DNA of 64,000 nucleotides from Pseudophaeobacter sp965641885 (GCA_965641885.1 OZ282574.1:4526001-4590000), one strand, 5' to 3'; shown: positions 50,344 to 59,097, counted from the first letter of the stretch. The notes: a model not told the origin generated them from the sequence alone. Made by a program: numbers and translations.

Positions 50344-50388
50344 CAGTTTCGTTTTGGCCAGTTTGGTTTTAGTCAGTTTGCTTTTGGC
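50344..50388. repeat. Triple 15-bp tandem repeat after the iclR stop
   Basis: CAGTTTCGTTTTGGC, CAGTTTGGTTTTAGT and CAGTTTGCTTTTGGC follow one another directly at 50344-50358, 50359-50373 and 50374-50388. They begin at the base after the iclR stop codon. Confidence 0.85.
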
Positions 50389-50422
50389 CTGCTGAGATCA
50401 AAGACGTCCCCGCCTGGCGGTT

Positions 50423-50458
50423 TTCTAGCGGACCTGGGCCTTCTAGCGGTCTTGGGGA
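50423..50458. repeat. 18-bp tandem duplication spanning the DUF1272 stop codon
   Basis: TTCTAGCGGACCTGGGCC (50423-50440) is followed by TTCTAGCGGTCTTGGGGA (50441-50458), 14 of 18 identical. The second copy contains the stop (CTA on plus) of the minus-strand DUF1272 gene; the first brings a spare in-register stop. Confidence 0.75.
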
Positions 50459-50757
50459 GGAATATCTTTGATCCGCGCAACATGGTTGGCAATGTCCTCA
50501 GCGGTGAACCTTGAATAACGCCGCTTCTTTTTTGCAGGGTGATATTCCAGGCCAAGCTGCAGCTCTGGGCGAAAGGGGGTTTGGGGTCGGAATGGCCGAG
50601 GCATAAAGCCACCACCGCATGTGGGGCAGACATTTTGCAGTCGTTTCTCTACGCAGGTCGCACAATAGGTGCACTCATACGAGCAGATCCGGGCCTCCGG
50701 TGAATTGGGCGGCAGGTCTTTATCGCAGTGCTCACAATTGGGTCTGAGTTCCAGCAT
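50443..50757 (-). CDS. DUF1272 family Cys-rich protein
   Basis: A 104-residue protein with a Cys-rich zinc-binding N-terminal half: LELRPNCEHCDKDLPPNSPEARICSYECTYCATCVEKRLQNVCPTCGGGF (nine Cys). This is the DUF1272 pattern, resembling a small RING/ribbon. The C-terminal half is basic (PAKKKRRYSRF) and less conserved. Function unknown. Transcription runs toward the iclR end. Confidence 0.88.
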   Translation of the reverse strand: MLELRPNCEHCDKDLPPNSPEARICSYECTYCATCVEKRLQNVCPTCGGGFMPRPFRPQTPFRPELQLGLEYHPAKKKRRYSRFTAEDIANHVARIKDIPPQDR

Positions 50758-51008
50758 TTAGTATTCCTTTTTCCCGTACTTTTTTGCCATATCCGCCCAA
50801 GGACAGGGCCCAAAAATACCAAACGTCCTTCTTCAGGCTGGTGACACTGTCGCAGAAAAACCTGACCTAAGGGTTACTTTTCTAGCGCCCTGCGCGCTGG
50901 TGGGCGCTCTGCCTGCTTTGCATCACAATCCGCGATGATAAGAATAACACAAACGGCGCTTCTCCTTTGCCAGCGACCTGCGATAAAGGCACATCAAAGG
51001 AGCCCCAG

Positions 51009-51914
51009 ATGACCCAAGCCGTGCGCGAAAATACCGATACCCCGCAGGGATTGGCCTTTGCCATTTCCGCCTATGTTATGTGGGGGTTCCTGCCGCTCTA
51101 TATGAAACTTCTGGCGCATATTCCGGCGGCAGAGGTGGTGGCGCACCGGGTGCTTTGGTCGGTTCCGGTTGCCGGTCTTTTGTTGGTGGTGCTGGGACGT
51201 ACCAGAGATCTGCGCGCCGCTCTTACCAGCCCGCGCACTCTGGTGATGGCCTGCGTCACGGCGGCGCTGATTTCGGTGAACTGGGGCATCTATGTCTGGT
51301 CCATTGCAAGCGGGCATGCGCTGGACGCGGCGCTTGGCTATTACATCAATCCGCTGTTCAGCATCGCGCTGGGTGCCATTTTGCTGCGCGAGCGGCTGAC
51401 GCGGACGCAGCTGGCAGCCATTGCCCTGGCGGCAGCGGCGGTGGTGGTTCTGACGCTTGAGGCCGGTCGGCTGCCCTGGGCCGCCGTGGGGCTGACGCTC
51501 AGCTGGGGGTTTTACGCCTTTTTCAAAAAGATGCTGCCGGTTGGGCCGAATCAGGGCTTTATGCTCGAAGTTCTGATCCTGACGCCGCCCGCGCTTGGCT
51601 ATCTGGCCTATATGTCGGCAACGGGCAGCACTCATTTTGCCGACTTTGACATGCTGCTGCTGATGGGCTGCGGGCTGGTGACGGCGGTGCCGCTGATTGT
51701 CTATGCCAATGGCGCCAAACTGTTGCGGCTCTCAACCATCGGCATTTTGCAGTATATCGCCCCAACGATGATCTTTCTGGTCGCGGTCTTTGCCTTTGGC
51801 GAAGAGTTCGGCCGCGCCCGCATGATTGCTTTCCCGATGATTTGGGCTGCTTTGGTGATTTATTCGATCCCCTTGATCCGGCAATTGCGCCGCCCGGCAA
51901 AACCTGCGCCCTAG
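51009..51914 (+). CDS. rarD: RarD-type EamA/DMT permease
   Basis: A 301-residue drug/metabolite transporter with ten predicted helices: GLAFAISAYVMWGFLPLYMKL, HRVLWSVPVAGLLLVVLG, VNWGIYVWSIASGHALDAALGYYINPLFSIALGAILLRERL (RarD signature), SWGFYAFFKKMLPV and ILQYIAPTMIFLVAVFAFGE. E. coli RarD was named for chloramphenicol sensitivity; true substrates are unknown. ATG 51009 has AAGGAG 6 nt upstream. The stop interlocks with the convergent SGNH gene in CTAG (51911-51914). Confidence 0.93.
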   Translation: MTQAVRENTDTPQGLAFAISAYVMWGFLPLYMKLLAHIPAAEVVAHRVLWSVPVAGLLLVVLGRTRDLRAALTSPRTLVMACVTAALISVNWGIYVWSIASGHALDAALGYYINPLFSIALGAILLRERLTRTQLAAIALAAAAVVVLTLEAGRLPWAAVGLTLSWGFYAFFKKMLPVGPNQGFMLEVLILTPPALGYLAYMSATGSTHFADFDMLLLMGCGLVTAVPLIVYANGAKLLRLSTIGILQYIAPTMIFLVAVFAFGEEFGRARMIAFPMIWAALVIYSIPLIRQLRRPAKPAP

Positions 51915-52684
51915 GGCGCAGCACCCTGTTCGCTCTGTTTGGCAAGATCGGCCTGCGAGGCGGCGAGGTGATCAAGGATCTTTTGGCCCAGCACTGCCGC
52001 CCAGAGCCGATAGGCCTGCGCACTGGGGTGATAGCCATCTACTGCTGCCAGGGCAGGGTCTTGCGGCAGCTGAAACGGCATGTGCGCAACAGGGGGGATC
52101 TCTGACGCCAGCGTTGCCAGAACACTGTCCAGCCGGGCAGACTGTCGCCCCAGAACCCAGGCCAGCGGTTGCGGCAGAGCCGGAAAATGCTGCATCTGTG
52201 GCACGCCACAGGCGAGGATCATTCTGGGCTCAAAACGGTCCATCAAAAGCTGCATCAGCTGCGATTGTTGCCTGTAAAAGCGCGTGCGCGTGGTGCCATG
52301 GGTCACATCATTGACGCCAAGGGCCAGAATTATCACGTCAAACTGCTGTTTCGGCAGGGCCTGCAGCCGCGTGATGGTATCGCGGGTCTGGTGTCCCGTG
52401 GTGGCTTCAAGGCGCCATTGAACCTCAAACTGCGCGGCCAGCTGCGCGGCCAGCTGACCGCTCAACCCCTGCGCCTGGTCGCTCACGCCAACGCCTGCGG
52501 CAGAACTGTCTCCTGCGATCAGCACCCGCAATTGGGGGCCGTGCGCCATCCCCTCGTGTCCTAGGCTCCCGTCACGCGGACCTGTGGGTTCGGGCAGGAT
52601 TAGGGCACGCCGCCGCACAGTGATCGCCTGCAGCGCCAGCAGGGGCAGGAGCGGCAGCCGCAGGATTTGATCAAGGGCGAGCAT
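51911..52684 (-). CDS. SGNH/GDSL-type esterase or hydrolase
   Basis: A 257-residue hydrolase from ATG 52684. N-terminal hydrophobic stretch LALDQILRLPLLPLLALQ could be a signal anchor. Catalytic blocks: IAGDSSAAGVGVS (block I Ser), GVNDVTHGTT (block III Asn), and VDGYHPSAQAY (block V Asp-His). A short tandem duplication QLAAQLAAQ occurs at about residues 103-111, coded by a repeated 12-mer. Esters, acyl or carbohydrate substrates possible; not recognisable. The reading frame is open further upstream, into the NTF2-like gene, but that start is not supported. Confidence 0.85.
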   Translation of the reverse strand: MLALDQILRLPLLPLLALQAITVRRRALILPEPTGPRDGSLGHEGMAHGPQLRVLIAGDSSAAGVGVSDQAQGLSGQLAAQLAAQFEVQWRLEATTGHQTRDTITRLQALPKQQFDVIILALGVNDVTHGTTRTRFYRQQSQLMQLLMDRFEPRMILACGVPQMQHFPALPQPLAWVLGRQSARLDSVLATLASEIPPVAHMPFQLPQDPALAAVDGYHPSAQAYRLWAAVLGQKILDHLAASQADLAKQSEQGAAP

Positions 52685-52736
52685 GAGGTGGCGCCTGTCC
52701 CGTTTTGGAGTGTCGGAGCTGTCAGCGCAGGTCAGA

Positions 52737-53147
52737 TCATGTGAGGGCGTGGCGGAATTCCAGAAACCGCGCATCAGTCTGAACCCGGGCATTGATCGCT
52801 TCGCGCAGCGCGCCAATGGTTTTATAGGGACGCATGACCACCTCGAAATTCTGGATAAGGCCCGCGTCATTCAGCGTCAGCAGGTCGACGCCGACCGTGT
52901 CCAGATCACCAATTTTGCACTGAAACTCCAGCGCCCAGTCCTTGCCTTCGCCCATGATGCGACGATAGCGGAACTCGGAAAAGACCTGTCCCACATGACC
53001 CAGCACCGCAGCCACTGGCGCACGTCCGGTCCAGGTTTTCCAATAGGTGGGCGGCAGAAAGGTCACGTCTTCTGCCAGTAGCTCGGCAATGTCAGCTTCG
53101 TTTCCCTTGGCGACAACGTCCTGAATGCGAGTGATTGTTGGATGCAT
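52737..53147 (-). CDS. NTF2-like (SnoaL-type) protein
   Basis: A 136-residue NTF2-like cone-fold protein: HPTITRIQDVVAKGNEADIAELLAEDVTFLPPTYWKTWTGRAPVAAVL, the usual hydrophobic pocket, VGVDLLTLNDAGLIQNFEVVMRP. Members include ketosteroid isomerase-like enzymes and scaffold proteins; no catalytic assignment possible. ATG 53147 has GGGAGAG upstream. Precedes the SGNH gene on the same strand by 52 bp. Confidence 0.85.
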   Translation of the reverse strand: MHPTITRIQDVVAKGNEADIAELLAEDVTFLPPTYWKTWTGRAPVAAVLGHVGQVFSEFRYRRIMGEGKDWALEFQCKIGDLDTVGVDLLTLNDAGLIQNFEVVMRPYKTIGALREAINARVQTDARFLEFRHALT

Positions 53148-53258
53148 GGTCTCTCTCCCTGGTTTGTAGTGCCAGATCCTGCGTTTCACAGCCAATCGGG
53201 GCAAGCACGACGTCACGGGAACTTGCCCTAAGCAGGCAGGCGCAGTAGGCAGGCCCCC

Positions 53259-53912
53259 ATGGCAGTTTCAAGCGAATATACCCCGCCGCAGGACCCGTTG
53301 GAGATCCTGCATCATGACGCCCAGATTTTGGTGGCGAACAAGCCCGCCGGTCTGCTCAGCGTGCCTGGCCGTGGCGAGCATCTGGCGGATTGCCTGTTGT
53401 TGCGCGTGCAGGCCGCCTTTCCCGAAGCCCTGCTGGTGCACCGGCTGGATCGTGATACCTCGGGCATACTGATCTTTGCGGTGACGCCGCATGCGCAGCG
53501 ACATCTGTCGGCGCAGTTTGAAAAGCGTAGTGCCAAAAAGGTCTATGTTGCACGTCTTGAGGGGCATCTGGAGCCCCGGGCCGGTGAGGTTGATCTGCCG
53601 CTGATCGTAGACTGGCCAAACCGCCCTAGGCAGATGGTCTGTCATGAGACCGGAAAGCCCTCTGTGACCGACTACCGGGTGGTGAAATACGGGGAGGGCG
53701 AAACCCGCGTGCGGCTGACACCAAAGACCGGCCGCACCCATCAGCTGCGGGTGCATATGCTGGCACTGGGTCATCCGATCCTGGGAGATCCACTGTATGC
53801 CAGCGGCGAGGCGCGCGAGTTTGATCGTATGATGCTGCATTCTGAAGAGCTGCGGATCAAGCATCCTGACAGTGGCGAATCAATGAAGTTCCGCGCCAAA
53901 GCGACGTTCTGA
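53259..53912 (+). CDS. RluA-family RNA pseudouridine synthase
   Basis: A 217-residue pseudouridine synthase. Catalytic Asp lies in HRLDRDTSGILIFA (motif II); LVANKPAGLLSVPGRG is motif I; KTGRTHQLRVHMLALGHPILGDPLY is motif III. There is no S4 domain, as in RluA itself, which modifies 23S rRNA and tRNA. Substrate not decidable between RluA and other short members. Confidence 0.94.
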   Translation: MAVSSEYTPPQDPLEILHHDAQILVANKPAGLLSVPGRGEHLADCLLLRVQAAFPEALLVHRLDRDTSGILIFAVTPHAQRHLSAQFEKRSAKKVYVARLEGHLEPRAGEVDLPLIVDWPNRPRQMVCHETGKPSVTDYRVVKYGEGETRVRLTPKTGRTHQLRVHMLALGHPILGDPLYASGEAREFDRMMLHSEELRIKHPDSGESMKFRAKATF

Positions 53913-54037
53913 CCGCCTGCGGCGCTATCCAGCTGCGACCTTAACCGCCGGAGCCCCCAGATCTACTAGAGGCATCAGGCCTGAAGGTCAGGTGTGCAGA
54001 GTCATTGGCGATGAGGGCTGGCGTGTTCAGGCTGGGT

Positions 54038-54919
54038 TCAGGGCGTGATCTGCAGCCAGTCGGCTGGCAGGATGTCGGGGTTTTGCAATTTGGGATCACC
54101 AAACCAACTGGCCGGGCCTGCGACGCGCTTTTGCGCATTGGTATTGAGCCATGCGGCCCACCAGGAAAACGAGCTGTTGCCGATGATATTATGCGCGCAC
54201 AGGCTCATCAGGCGCATGTCCTCAAAATCTGTTTCCGGCCCGTTGAAATCCACCACCACCTTGTTGCAGGGCAGCGGCAGGTTGGCTTTGGCCCAGTCGG
54301 GATCATCGGAAAAAACATAGACGGTGGGGGAGGCTGTCAAAGCGTCGGCCACATCCTCTAGCACACGGGCCAGAGCGGCCTCGTAATAGGCCTGATCGCA
54401 GAGCACATGGGCCGCGAGCGCCACATAATCGCCGCGCCGCACATGCAGCGAGATGGCATTGCCCTCGCCAATACGCGCGGCCATCTCGGCGTTCTGGCTG
54501 TTGCTGAAGTCGGGAAAGGTGAAATCGGTGCGGATCAGCGCCTCGATTTGGTCAAAGTATTTCTCGCTTTGCCAATAGCCGTGCAGGTAGCTGTTATCGC
54601 CCCAGCTGCTAAAGTCAGGATTGTAGCCAAGACCCCGCTCGCGGCGGAATCTGGGTGTCAGCCCCATGCTGCCCCCCAGGCTGCCCCGCAGGCCGCGCCA
54701 CAGCGCATAGCGTAGCGGCGCCTGCTGTTTTAGCGGTGGCAGGGAGTTTGGCGGGCTGAGATCCAGCTCAAAAACCCGGGTCAGCACGCCTTCGCCCCGC
54801 AGCTCTGCACCGCGACTGTCCAGCGCAACAGAGGTTTGTAAGCGATGCGCCAATGCGCGGGCGGCAGCATATTGAAACATCTGGTTGCCGAGGCGGCCGT
54901 GCAGGCGGGCAGTGATCAT
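54038..54919 (-). CDS. Alpha-1,2-fucosyltransferase-like protein (GT11)
   Basis: A 293-residue glycosyltransferase: ITARLHGRLGNQMFQYAAARALA (GT11 signature), YLHGYWQSEKYFDQIE, ISLHVRRGDYV (HxRRGDY donor motif), VFSDDPDWAK, and NIIGNSSFSWWAAWLN. The family transfers fucose from GDP-fucose, in LPS or capsule synthesis. Start at 54919 is preceded by GAGGA, of which there is a duplicated second copy 13 bp upstream. Isolated: no polysaccharide cluster around it, suggesting a stand-alone decoration enzyme. Confidence 0.92.
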   Translation of the reverse strand: MITARLHGRLGNQMFQYAAARALAHRLQTSVALDSRGAELRGEGVLTRVFELDLSPPNSLPPLKQQAPLRYALWRGLRGSLGGSMGLTPRFRRERGLGYNPDFSSWGDNSYLHGYWQSEKYFDQIEALIRTDFTFPDFSNSQNAEMAARIGEGNAISLHVRRGDYVALAAHVLCDQAYYEAALARVLEDVADALTASPTVYVFSDDPDWAKANLPLPCNKVVVDFNGPETDFEDMRLMSLCAHNIIGNSSFSWWAAWLNTNAQKRVAGPASWFGDPKLQNPDILPADWLQITP

Positions 54920-54924
54920 GATAG

Positions 54925-54947
54925 GGTCCTCAACCAAGGTCCTCAAC
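54925..54947. repeat. 10-bp direct repeat duplicating the GT11 ribosome binding site
   Basis: GGTCCTCAAC occurs at 54925-54934 and 54938-54947 (period 13). On the minus strand this reads GTTGAGGACC twice; the copy nearest the start codon is the Shine-Dalgarno. Confidence 0.7.
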
Positions 54948-55204
54948 AGAGGCGTGTCGCCCTGAATAGAGCGCTTTGATGGGTTTGACCAGTTGTGAGG
55001 CAGGTGTCTGTAGGCTTGACGGCGGGGCCGGGACTGGCGTATGCGAGGCCCAGGTTTGGGTCTCCTGCCTGCCGCAGCTCTTGTGAGAGCAATGGTGAAA
55101 CCCTGATAAGATCAAACATCTATCGCTCAGTTTATTTTGGCGCGCTGGATGGCAATGCGGACCCCATCATGACTTGCGTGCCATTTTAGTGGGACGAAAA
55201 ACAG

Positions 55205-55648
55205 ATGACTGATTTATCTAATGTGCCTTCAACGGATGCGTTGAAGCAGCAGGCAAAGCGTCTGCGACAACACTTACACAACAGCGGTGTTGCGGTTGGC
55301 CATTCAGCGGCTCTGGAGCTGGTGGCGCAGCAATATGGCGCGCGGGACTGGAATACCCTGCAGGCGCTGGCGGGAAACAGGTTGCAGCTGCGGGTGGGCG
55401 ACCATGTCCGCGGCCGCTATCTGGGGCAGGCCTTTACGGGTGAGGTGCGTGGACTTTCCGTGCTGGGAGACGGCGAGAGCCGCCAGATCACGCTGCATTT
55501 TGACGTGCCGGTGGATGTGGTGCGCTTTGAAAGTTTTTCGTCCCTGCGGCAGCGGGTTCAGGGAGTGATCAGCTGGGACGGCTGTTCCGCGCGCAAAACC
55601 TCTGATGGGGTGCCGCAGCTGATTGTTGAGGGGCTGGTGCAGACCTAA
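55205..55648 (+). CDS. Glyoxalase-superfamily-related small protein
   Basis: A 147-residue protein of two parts. The N-terminal 55 residues, LKQQAKRLRQHLHNSGVAVGHSAALELVAQQYGARDWNTLQAL, match the helical Glyoxalase-related domain often fused to vicinal-oxygen-chelate proteins. The rest (LRVGDHVRGRYLGQAFTGEV to LIVEGLVQT) is beta-rich, not obviously a metal-binding VOC fold. Function unknown. RBS is weak; the start is the first of the frame. Confidence 0.75.
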   Translation: MTDLSNVPSTDALKQQAKRLRQHLHNSGVAVGHSAALELVAQQYGARDWNTLQALAGNRLQLRVGDHVRGRYLGQAFTGEVRGLSVLGDGESRQITLHFDVPVDVVRFESFSSLRQRVQGVISWDGCSARKTSDGVPQLIVEGLVQT

Positions 55649-55744
55649 CGCAGACACATCAGCCTGCAGGCGCTGCCGCAGTTGCAGGGCGCGGGAGAGC
55701 TACCTTTGCGAAGATGGCAGCGCATTGATCGCCTTTTTAGGGAC

Positions 55745-55775
55745 AAAAAGGGCCGCCCTAGGGCGACCCTTTGTT
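55745..55775. terminator. Bidirectional terminator between the glyoxalase-related and aldehyde dehydrogenase genes
   Basis: AAAGGG-C-CGCCC and GGGCG-A-CCCTTT form an 11-bp stem with one mismatch around TA (55747-55772). T-rich runs lie on both outer sides, serving both convergent genes. Confidence 0.75.
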
Positions 55776-55800
55776 TGCTCATCTCACACGAGTCTGTGGA

Positions 55801-57240
55801 TTATTCTGCAGCCCAGCCGCCAACGGCTTTGACTTCGAGGAAATCCTCGATGCCCCAGCTGCCGCCTTCGCGGCCATTGCCGGACTGCTTCATGCCGCCA
55901 AAAGGAGAGCCGGCACTGCGGGATTTGCCGTTCATTTCAACCATGCCAGAGCGCAGCACGCGTGCCATGCGGTTGGCGCGGGCGCCGTCCTGGGTCTGAA
56001 CGTAGTTGGTCAGACCGTAGGGGGTGTCATTGGCGATCTCGATGGCTTCTTCTTCGGTCTCGAAGGGAATGATCGACAGCACCGGGCCAAAAATCTCTTC
56101 GCGTGCAACAACCATCTGGTTGTTCACATCGGCAAAGACAGTCGGCTTGACGTAAAACCCTTTGTTCAACCCATCGGGGCGACCGGTGCCGCCTGCAACC
56201 AGTTTGGCGCCCTCGTCGATGCCTTTTTGGATCAGATCCTGGATCTTGTTCCACTGCAGCTCATTGACCACAGGGCCAATATGGCGCCCCTCAGCGGATG
56301 CGGGACCAACCGTGACCTTGGAGGCAACTTCGGCTGCGGTGGCAACGGCCTGATCGTAGATGCCTTTTTGCACCAACATACGGCTGGGTGCGTTGCAGCT
56401 CTGGCCGGTGTTGTTCATCATGCTGAGCACGCCGCGTTTCACGGCTTTTTCGTCGGCATCGTCAAAGATCACGTTGGCACCTTTGCCGCCCAGCTCCAGA
56501 TGCACCTTCTTCAGGGTTTCAGCTGCAGATTTTGAGATCGCGATGCCGGCGCGGGTTGAGCCGGTAAAGGAGACCATATCCACATCCGGGTGCGCCGTCA
56601 GCTGCGAGCCAACGCCAGTGCCGTCGCCATTGACCAGGTTGAAGACGCCTTTGGGGAAACCGGCCTCATCCATCATTTCGGCAAAGAGCATCGCGTTCAG
56701 CGGGCTTTGTTCCGAGGGCTTCAGCACCATGGTGCAGCCAGCCACCGCAGCGGCGCCAACTTTCAGCGTCACCTGGTTCATCGGCCAGTTCCAGGGGGTG
56801 ATCAGGGCCGCAACGCCCACCGCCTCATGGATGATGCGGTCGTTGGGGGCATGATCGCCGAGAGGCGCGTCAAACTGATAGGCCTTGGCGGCGCGAATAA
56901 AGTTTTGCAGATGGTAGCTGCCGGCGCCAACTTGCTGGCTGCGGGCCATATCGATAGGGGCCCCCATCTCGACCGACATCGCCTGTGCCATCTCTTCGCC
57001 GCGCTTGGCGTAGATTTCCAGCAGTTTCTCAACCAGGGCAATCCGATCTTGCACCGGAGTCGCCATCCAGCCCGGCAGGGCGGCTTTGGCGGCGGCAACG
57101 GCAGCGTCTGTATCGGCCTGATCACCAAGCGAAATGACAGCGCAGGCCTCTTCTGTCGAGGGATCAATAACCTCGAAATCATGTGCCTGCGCGGGGGCCA
57201 CCCACGCACCGTTGATGTAAAAGTCACGTTTCTCAATCAT
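55801..57240 (-). CDS. NAD(P)+-dependent aldehyde dehydrogenase
   Basis: A 479-residue ALDH: ITPWNWPMNQVTLKVGAAAVAG, NLVNGDGTGVGSQLTAHP, VSFTGSTRAG (nucleotide binding), LELGGKGANVIF (catalytic Glu), NNTGQSCNAPSRMLV (nucleophile Cys), and REEIFGPVLSI. Broad-spectrum ALDH group; substrate is not decidable. ATG 57240 has GGGAG upstream. Isolated gene, divergent from the peroxiredoxin across 278 bp. Confidence 0.93.
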   Translation of the reverse strand: MIEKRDFYINGAWVAPAQAHDFEVIDPSTEEACAVISLGDQADTDAAVAAAKAALPGWMATPVQDRIALVEKLLEIYAKRGEEMAQAMSVEMGAPIDMARSQQVGAGSYHLQNFIRAAKAYQFDAPLGDHAPNDRIIHEAVGVAALITPWNWPMNQVTLKVGAAAVAGCTMVLKPSEQSPLNAMLFAEMMDEAGFPKGVFNLVNGDGTGVGSQLTAHPDVDMVSFTGSTRAGIAISKSAAETLKKVHLELGGKGANVIFDDADEKAVKRGVLSMMNNTGQSCNAPSRMLVQKGIYDQAVATAAEVASKVTVGPASAEGRHIGPVVNELQWNKIQDLIQKGIDEGAKLVAGGTGRPDGLNKGFYVKPTVFADVNNQMVVAREEIFGPVLSIIPFETEEEAIEIANDTPYGLTNYVQTQDGARANRMARVLRSGMVEMNGKSRSAGSPFGGMKQSGNGREGGSWGIEDFLEVKAVGGWAAE

Positions 57241-57518
57241 GTCCGGGTCTCCCAGTTCTGAAGGCAGGATCCGGCGCGCACACCGGATGTCAGGCGACAG
57301 TCTGTCACCCCGCTTCCCGGGGGGCAAGTGATCTTGCGCCATGATTTGATCAAATTATTCGGACGAGGGTAGGGCCAGGCAGCGTCCCGCGACCTACTGT
57401 CCAATCAGGTAGCGGGATTGTCTTTTAGGCTGGCCATTCCTAAGTGGGACTGTAACGTTGCGGCATAGCAATGAGGCCCCGATTTTGGGCGCGCATTTTG
57501 ACAGAAAAGGAGACCGTC

Positions 57519-58172
57519 ATGGGTTTGCGTATTAATGATGTTGTTCCAAATTTCACCGCCGAGACTGATCAGGGAGAGATCAGCTTTCACGACTGGATTG
57601 GCGACAGCTGGGCGATTTTGTTCTCCCACCCAAAAGATTTCACGCCGGTCTGCACCACCGAGTTTTCGGCCGTGGCACAGCTGAGCGATGAATGGGCCAA
57701 ACGCGGCACCAAGGTGATTGGCGTCTCCGTTGACGGTGTTGAGGACCACAAAAAGTGGAAGGGCGATATCGAGACCTATGGCAAGGCCGCCGCTGGCTTC
57801 CCGATCATCGCTGATGAAGGCCTCGCGGTCTCCAAAGCTTTTGATATGCTGCCCGCCGAGGCCTATATGCCCGATGGCCGCACCCCGGCCCACAGCGCCA
57901 CCGTGCGGTCTGTGTTTATCATCGGGCCTGACAAGCAGTTGAAGCTGTCGATGACTTACCCGATGTCGGTTGGCCGTAACTTTGCCGAGATCCTGCGGGC
58001 GCTGGACGGGTTGCAGATGTCCACCAGCAATGGCGTGGCCACCCCTGCCAACTGGGTGCCGGGTGAGGATGTGATCATCCCGCCAACCGTTTCCAACGAG
58101 GACGCCAAGGCCAAGTTTGGTGAGTTTGAAACCATCTTCCCTTACCTGCGCAAAACCAAAGCGCCTTCATAA
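57519..58172 (+). CDS. 1-Cys peroxiredoxin (Prx6/AhpC-related)
   Basis: A 217-residue Prx6-type peroxidase: FSHPKDFTPVCTTEFS with peroxidatic Cys45, WAKRGTKVIGVSVD, SVFIIGPDKQLKLSMTYPMSVGRNF and the C-terminal VIIPPTVSNEDAKAKF. It reduces hydroperoxides using a Cys with no resolving Cys; the reductant is glutathione or other thiols. Start ATG 57519 is preceded by AGGAG. Terminator at 58199. Confidence 0.95.
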   Translation: MGLRINDVVPNFTAETDQGEISFHDWIGDSWAILFSHPKDFTPVCTTEFSAVAQLSDEWAKRGTKVIGVSVDGVEDHKKWKGDIETYGKAAAGFPIIADEGLAVSKAFDMLPAEAYMPDGRTPAHSATVRSVFIIGPDKQLKLSMTYPMSVGRNFAEILRALDGLQMSTSNGVATPANWVPGEDVIIPPTVSNEDAKAKFGEFETIFPYLRKTKAPS

Positions 58173-58198
58173 TCGGGTTCTACCGACATGAAGGGTTT

Positions 58199-58222
58199 AA
58201 AGGGGCCTTCTGGCCCCTTTTT
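58199..58222 (+). terminator. Rho-independent terminator of the peroxiredoxin gene
   Basis: AAAGGGGCC (58199-58207) pairs with GGCCCCTTT (58212-58220), loop TTCT, followed by TT. It lies 27 bp after the stop. Confidence 0.9.
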
Positions 58223-58256
58223 GCTGCAGATTTCCTGCATTCAGGAAAAGAGGGCT

Positions 58257-58970
58257 CTAGGGTTTTTGGGGGCGCGACGAGATCTGCGACCGGTAGAGGG
58301 CCCGCTTGAATTCGCGCGAAATCTTGCTGCCGCTCTTGCGGTTTTGAATGGTGGAGCCGCCAAGCGCCTCTGTCTGCTCTGAGACGCCATTGGGCAGGAT
58401 AGTCTGGATTTTTTGATCATGGACCCAGTGCATCTGCAAAAAGGTATCCACGGGCCGGTCCAGGATCGTTGTCGCATCCAATAGCCGTTTGGCTGCCGTA
58501 CGCCCGACCACCTGCGCCACGGTCTGCAGGCCGATCACCTTTGGCAAAAACAGTTTGCTGTCCCCGTGCTGGGCGATCTGCACAGCGGCGACTTCGCGGC
58601 GTTTCGCGGGCAGGCGGATAAAGCTCTCAGCATCCGCATGGGTCTCGATCAGCGCCAGCGCCTCAGCCCACTGGGGCGGATCCAGCGCCAAGTCGTCTTC
58701 GACAATCAGCGCATAGGCCCAGTCGGCGTCCACAATGCGCTGCCAGCAGCGCCTGTGCGACAAAAAACAGCCAACTTCTCCCGGTGAAAGGCGAAAGGGA
58801 TAGGAGGGGGCGTGCAGATCACCGGGCCGCAGAGACATGGCATTGCGGGCGACCACATCCCGGCCATTCACCGCCTCGACCACCTGGGCCTCGGGCAGGG
58901 AAAACAGCAGGTGTTCCACATTGGCGGCGCGGTTGGTGCTGCCCGGCATATGAATGATCAGCGAGTGCAT
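58257..58970 (-). CDS. Glycosyltransferase family 25 protein
   Basis: A 237-residue GT25-family enzyme: LIIHMPGSTNRAANVEHLL, VEAVNGRDV, SPGEVGCFLSHRRCWQRIVDADWAYALIVEDDLAL with the EDD metal/nucleotide motif. GT25 members transfer galactose or glucose to lipooligosaccharide cores. No LPS cluster adjacent. Stops 34 bp after the peroxiredoxin terminator. Confidence 0.88.
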   Translation of the reverse strand: MHSLIIHMPGSTNRAANVEHLLFSLPEAQVVEAVNGRDVVARNAMSLRPGDLHAPSYPFRLSPGEVGCFLSHRRCWQRIVDADWAYALIVEDDLALDPPQWAEALALIETHADAESFIRLPAKRREVAAVQIAQHGDSKLFLPKVIGLQTVAQVVGRTAAKRLLDATTILDRPVDTFLQMHWVHDQKIQTILPNGVSEQTEALGGSTIQNRKSGSKISREFKRALYRSQISSRPQKP

Positions 58971-59044
58971 GCGCTCACGACTAGCCGGGAACGCGCGCTG
59001 GGGGAAGCCCGCAGTTACGCGGCATCTGACTGAATGGTGAGACG

Positions 59045-59074
59045 AAAAAGGCCCCGGCGTATGCGCCAGGGCCT
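59045..59074 (-). terminator. Rho-independent terminator of pnp
   Basis: On the minus strand AGGCCCTGGCG pairs with CGCCGGGGCCT (one mismatch, arms 59049-59059 and 59064-59074), followed by TTTTT. It starts 23 bp after the pnp stop. Confidence 0.9.
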
Positions 59075-59097
59075 CTCTTTGCTTTTGGAAGACAGGT

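Noticed and set aside
57386..57416. Imperfect inverted repeat between aldehyde dehydrogenase and peroxiredoxin
   Set aside because: CCCGC-G-ACCT with AGGT-A-GCGGG could be an operator or hairpin, but the mismatch and lack of context gave too little support to list.
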